The notes below the pieces were generated by a model, which was not told where the DNA came from, ran no database searches, and saw nothing but the letters and a program-made list of their open reading frames with translations. 15,831 nucleotides of DNA, from assembly GCA_947628105.1 (NCBI GenBank), contig CANQYN010000017.1:1-15831 (forward strand), in the 5' to 3' direction. Positions 13,411 to 15,831 of the stretch are shown here, one piece after another (positions within the stretch are counted from its first letter, which is position 1; every line of letters begins with the position of its first letter). This DNA comes from an uncultured Bacilli bacterium (GTDB lineage Bacteria; Bacillota_I; Bacilli_A; RF39; UBA660). A program made the translations under genes and the position numbers.

Positions 13411-13863
13411 ATGCTTCAAAATTATGAAATTAATAATGAAACTCTTGCTATTATACCTATTTCAAATACAGTATCAAAAGTAATAGAAGAAAGAGAAGAA
13501 TTTTTAATTTCTAAACGTACATTTGAAATTATTGATGAAAGTTGTAAATTTTTTGGAAGTTCTTATAAAGGAAGATATGAAGGTACAAAATATTTAACTG
13601 GACTTTCTTATAAAGCACCTATTGTCGTAGAAGAAACAAAAGATATTATCTTCTTTCCAACAACTTCTCCAAGAATGGAAACTTGTAATTGGATATGTCT
13701 AAATAAAATATTAAAATATCAACGAGAAGGGCATAATTCAAAAATTATTTTTAAAAATGGAATTGAATTAGTTTTAGATATGTCATATTCATCATTAGAA
13801 AATCAAATTATGAGGTCAACTTTATTAGAATCTATTAAAAGAGATCGTAAAAAAGTACATTAA
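13411..13863 (+). CDS. comK: ComK-family competence transcription factor, short form
   Basis: ComK is the master activator of competence genes (comG, comE, comF, recA) in Bacillus; it binds paired A/T boxes in the minor groove. This 150-residue protein aligns by eye with B. subtilis ComK along most of its length. YEINNETLAIIP matches YEVNGATIAVLP; FEIIDESCKFFGSSYKGR (38-55) matches LQIVDRSCRFFGSSYAGR. YKAPIVVEETKDIIFFPTTS...CNWI corresponds to HKPPIMVDPSNQIFLFPTLS...CGWI, and SYSSLENQIMRS to SYNSFENQVYRT. It lacks about 40 C-terminal residues of the 192-residue Bacillus protein, a region involved there in control and activation. AGGGGGTG gives a strong ribosome site. It directly follows a prepilin gene, which suits a competence or pilus regulator, but its targets are unknown. 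Confidence 0.87.
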   Translation: MLQNYEINNETLAIIPISNTVSKVIEEREEFLISKRTFEIIDESCKFFGSSYKGRYEGTKYLTGLSYKAPIVVEETKDIIFFPTTSPRMETCNWICLNKILKYQREGHNSKIIFKNGIELVLDMSYSSLENQIMRSTLLESIKRDRKKVH

Positions 13864-13868
13864 ATCAT

Positions 13869-13896
13869 AAAAAATAAGCAAAAAGCTTATTTTTTT
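13869..13896 (+). terminator. Rho-independent terminator of comK
   Basis: AAAAAATAAGC (13869-13879) pairs with GCTTATTTTTT (13885-13895) around an A5 loop and continues into a T run. It starts five bases after the comK stop, separating comK from recF. Confidence 0.8.
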
Positions 13897-13906
13897 CTTT
13901 ATTTTA

Positions 13907-13915
13907 TGGTATAAT
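13907..13915 (+). promoter_or_regulatory. Extended -10 promoter of recF-gyrB
   Basis: TGGTATAAT is an extended -10 (TGnTATAAT) with a perfect hexamer. The -35 position (around 13887-13892, TTATTT) is poor and lies in the comK terminator. Transcription would start near 13922, giving a leader of about 70 bases before recF. Confidence 0.65.
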
Positions 13916-13922
13916 TAATATG

Positions 13923-13940
13923 TATGTATAGGAGTACATA
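13923..13940 (+). repeat. Short inverted repeat at the start of the recF leader
   Basis: TATGTA (13923-13928) and TACATA (13935-13940) flank TAGGAG. The site lies at or just after the predicted transcription start, a position where an operator could act, but six-base arms in AT-rich DNA are weak evidence. Confidence 0.3.
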
Positions 13941-13992
13941 AAAATATTATTTTTTCAAAAAAAAGCTTTTAAATGATAAAAGAGGCGATTTT

Positions 13993-15108
13993 GTGTATTT
14001 AAAATCTATTGATATAAAAAATTTTAGAAATTATGAAAAACTTTCTATTGAATTGAATAAAGGAATAAATATCATTTATGGAAAAAATGCGCAAGGAAAA
14101 ACAAATTTATTAGAAAGCATTTATTTTCTAGCTCTTACAAAATCTCATCGCTCTTTTATTGATAATAATTTGATTAAAAATAACAAAGAAGAAGCAATTA
14201 TTAAAGGAAAAATAATATCTAAAAAAATTCCTAGCAATTTAGAAATTCACTTAAATCAGAATAAAATTTTATATATTGATAGAAAAAAGATAAATAAAGT
14301 AAGTGATTATATTTCTAAGATGAATGTAATCATTTTTTATCCAGAAGATTTAGAACTTATAAAAGGATCTCCTATGATTCGAAGAAAGTTTTTAAATTTA
14401 GAATTATGTCAATTATATAGTAATTATTATATTATTTTAAATGAATTTAATAAATTGTTAAAAATGAGAAATGATTATTTAAAAAAAATTAATAAAACGA
14501 ATCATTGTGATAAAAATTATTTAGAAATTTTAAATAATTATTTTGTCGATAAAGGGACATATCTTTACCAAATGAGAAAAAAATTTATTTCAAAGTTAAA
14601 TGAAATTTCTCCTACTATATATTTTCATATAACAAAACATGAAAATTTTAATATAAAATATATTACTAATATAAATATTAATCAAGAAAAAGAAAAAATA
14701 AAAGAAGAATTTTTAAAAGCATTAGAAATGAATTTTGAACGAGAAGTAAAATTAAAAACTACGATAATAGGTCCTCATAGAGATGATTTAGAATTTTATT
14801 TAAATGATGAAAATATTCGTAATTATGGATCTCAAGGACAACAAAGAGTAACAGTTTTATCTTTAAAATTGGCAGAAATAGAAATTTTTAAAAAATATCG
14901 TGAAACAAGTCCAATTTTGCTTTTAGATGATATTTTTAGTGAATTAGATAATAAGAAAAAAAATAATTTATTAAAATATATCAAAAAAAGTGTTCAAACC
15001 ATTATTACTACTACTGATTTAAATCAAATAAATAAAAAAATTATTGAAAAATCAAAATTAATTCAAATAGAAGATGGAAAAATTAAAAAAATAGAAGAGG
15101 TGAAATAG
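13993..15108 (+). CDS. recF: DNA replication and repair protein RecF
   Basis: RecF is an SMC-like ATPase that, with RecO and RecR, loads RecA at single-strand gaps. The 371-residue length is usual. It shows Walker A GKNAQGKT (30-37) in the context NIIYGKNAQGKTNLLESIYFLA. The signature region is YGSQGQQRVTVLSLKLAEIE (about 278-297). Walker B LLLDD (309-313) is followed by the D-loop FSELD. The conserved middle segments VIFYPEDLELIKGSP and RRKFLNLEL are present. The start is a GTG at 13993, because the conserved N-terminus YLKSIDIKNFRNY begins there and GAGGCGAT lies upstream. The stop codon directly abuts the gyrB ATG, and the end of recF carries the gyrB ribosome site (GAGGTGA). The S4-domain gene yaaA usually found just before recF is absent. 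Confidence 0.98.
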   Translation: MYLKSIDIKNFRNYEKLSIELNKGINIIYGKNAQGKTNLLESIYFLALTKSHRSFIDNNLIKNNKEEAIIKGKIISKKIPSNLEIHLNQNKILYIDRKKINKVSDYISKMNVIIFYPEDLELIKGSPMIRRKFLNLELCQLYSNYYIILNEFNKLLKMRNDYLKKINKTNHCDKNYLEILNNYFVDKGTYLYQMRKKFISKLNEISPTIYFHITKHENFNIKYITNININQEKEKIKEEFLKALEMNFEREVKLKTTIIGPHRDDLEFYLNDENIRNYGSQGQQRVTVLSLKLAEIEIFKKYRETSPILLLDDIFSELDNKKKNNLLKYIKKSVQTIITTTDLNQINKKIIEKSKLIQIEDGKIKKIEEVK

Positions 15109-15825
15109 ATGGATAATATACATTATAATGAATCTGATATTCAAGTATTAGAAGGACTAGAAGCAGTTAGAAAAAGACCAGGTATGTATATTGGTACTAC
15201 TGATGTAAAGGGACTACATCATTTAGTGTGGGAAATTGTTGATAATGCTATCGATGAAGCTTTAGCTGGATTTTGTCAAAATATTGAAATTATTATTAAT
15301 AAAGATAATTCTGTTACCGTAAAAGATGATGGTCGTGGAATTCCAGTAGGAATTCATCCTAAAACAGGTTTATCTACAGTGGAAACAGTTTATACTGTAT
15401 TGCATGCTGGTGGAAAATTTGGAGGTGGCGGATATAAAGTATCTGGTGGATTACATGGAGTGGGAGCTTCTGTTGTCAATGCTTTATCAAGCCGTGTAAC
15501 AGTTACTGTATATAAAGATGGTAAAATATATGAAGCTAAGTTTGAGCATGGTGGAAAAATTGTTCAAAAGTTAGCTGTCATAGGAGAATGTGATATTAAT
15601 CGTACTGGAACTACAGTAACATTTAAACCTGATGCTGAAATATTTGATACTGATATTTATGATTATAATACATTAAAAGTTAGAGTTAGAGAATTAGCCT
15701 TTTTAACAGTTCATGGCCTTTTACATTTATTGGGTTATGATCATCAAACTAAAGAAGAAGAAGAGGTTATGTTTGGTATTCAAGAGGAAGTGAAAAGTAA
15801 AGAAAAAAGATTCAAAAGAAGTTAA
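15109..15825 (+). CDS. gyrB: DNA gyrase subunit B, N-terminal ATPase fragment fused in frame to a YbeY tail
   Basis: GyrB supplies the ATPase and part of the DNA gate of gyrase, which negatively supercoils DNA. Residues 1-199 are a clear GHKL ATPase domain: YNESDIQVLEGLEAVRKRPG, the catalytic Glu42 and Asn46 in EIVDNAIDEA, DDGRGIP (73-79), GGKFGGGGYK (101-110) and GGLHGVGASVVNAL (113-126). After RVRELAFL (192-199) the sequence is no longer gyrase: residues 200-238 are the end of YbeY. The product is 238 residues instead of about 640, lacking the transducer, TOPRIM and C-terminal domains. It could not work as gyrase. The switch lies in a motif both proteins share and six bases from the end of the data, so a sequence misjoin is the likeliest cause. 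The true gene presumably continues elsewhere, followed by gyrA. Confidence 0.9.
   Translation: MDNIHYNESDIQVLEGLEAVRKRPGMYIGTTDVKGLHHLVWEIVDNAIDEALAGFCQNIEIIINKDNSVTVKDDGRGIPVGIHPKTGLSTVETVYTVLHAGGKFGGGGYKVSGGLHGVGASVVNALSSRVTVTVYKDGKIYEAKFEHGGKIVQKLAVIGECDINRTGTTVTFKPDAEIFDTDIYDYNTLKVRVRELAFLTVHGLLHLLGYDHQTKEEEEVMFGIQEEVKSKEKRFKRS
15691..15825 (+). pseudogene. ybeY: 3' fragment of ybeY (rRNA maturation endoribonuclease), joined to gyrB
   Basis: This stretch encodes ELAFLTVHGLLHLLGYDH and then KEEEEVMFGIQEEV, the C-terminal hallmark of YbeY, a zinc-dependent endoribonuclease acting in rRNA maturation. The three zinc-ligand histidines (H-x3-H-x5-H) are at residues 202, 206 and 212 of the fused frame. 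The N-terminal two thirds of YbeY are absent. The first codons (about 15691-15705) fit both GyrB and YbeY, so the exact breakpoint cannot be placed. ybeY normally sits beside phoH, dgkA or era, not in the gyrB locus. Confidence 0.8.
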
Positions 15826-15831
15826 AAAAGA

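Noticed and set aside
13973..14001. Nine-codon ATG frame overlapping the recF start
   Set aside because: Too short, no ribosome site, and no recognisable leader-peptide pattern.

Overview
The window is the replication-origin neighbourhood of a very AT-rich, low-GC Bacillota (Bacilli-type) bacterium. The gene order rpmH-rnpA-yidC-jag-(HD)-mnmE-mnmG-rsmG-noc runs leftward and dnaA-dnaN-...-recF-gyrB runs rightward from a 392-bp T-rich gap (9102-9493), which is the classic Bacillus-like oriC layout. A ComK-family competence regulator, a lipoprotein-type YidC and strong AGGAGG-type ribosome sites fit Bacilli. The window probably comes from an uncultured, gut-type AT-rich lineage, but that placement is inference. 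The standard genetic code works throughout. Every gene that ends here stops with TAA, or TAG in recF; none uses TGA.

Left arm (minus strand, 1-9101). A perfect-consensus promoter drives rpmH, rnpA, yidC and jag. Hairpin terminators lie after rpmH and after jag. An HD-domain gene is translationally coupled to mnmE. A small unrecognised gene (4838-5152) is the only plus-strand gene left of the origin, so it faces the replication fork. Its promoter sits back to back with that of mnmG. mnmG overlaps rsmG, and a terminator follows. The last complete gene is a Noc-type ParB-family protein more than twice the usual length. Its DNA-binding half and C-terminal domain are separated by about 360 residues of Ser/Thr/Pro/Asn-rich sequence. 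A possible start of another minus-strand gene lies at the very edge.

Right arm (plus strand, 9494-15831). dnaA is flanked on both sides by clusters of TTTTNNACA-like nonamers, which suggests a bipartite origin. dnaN is followed by a terminator. Two genes unexpected at this locus then come before recF. One is a prepilin with a class III leader and a LamG-like C-terminal domain. The other is a short ComK-family protein. Each has its own terminator, while recF and gyrB abut.

The right edge is abnormal. The gyrB reading frame runs for about 199 codons and then switches in frame to the C-terminal third of YbeY (HGLLHLLGYDH), stopping six bases before the window ends. The switch falls in a stretch that both proteins share (RELAFL), so an assembly misjoin is the simplest explanation.

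Functionally the window combines replication initiation (dnaA, dnaN, recF, gyrB, oriC), division-site protection (noc), tRNA wobble modification (mnmE/mnmG), rRNA methylation (rsmG), tRNA processing (rnpA), membrane protein insertion (yidC/jag), and a probable competence or surface module (pilin plus comK). No tRNA, rRNA, CRISPR array, insertion sequence or canonical parS site was seen.
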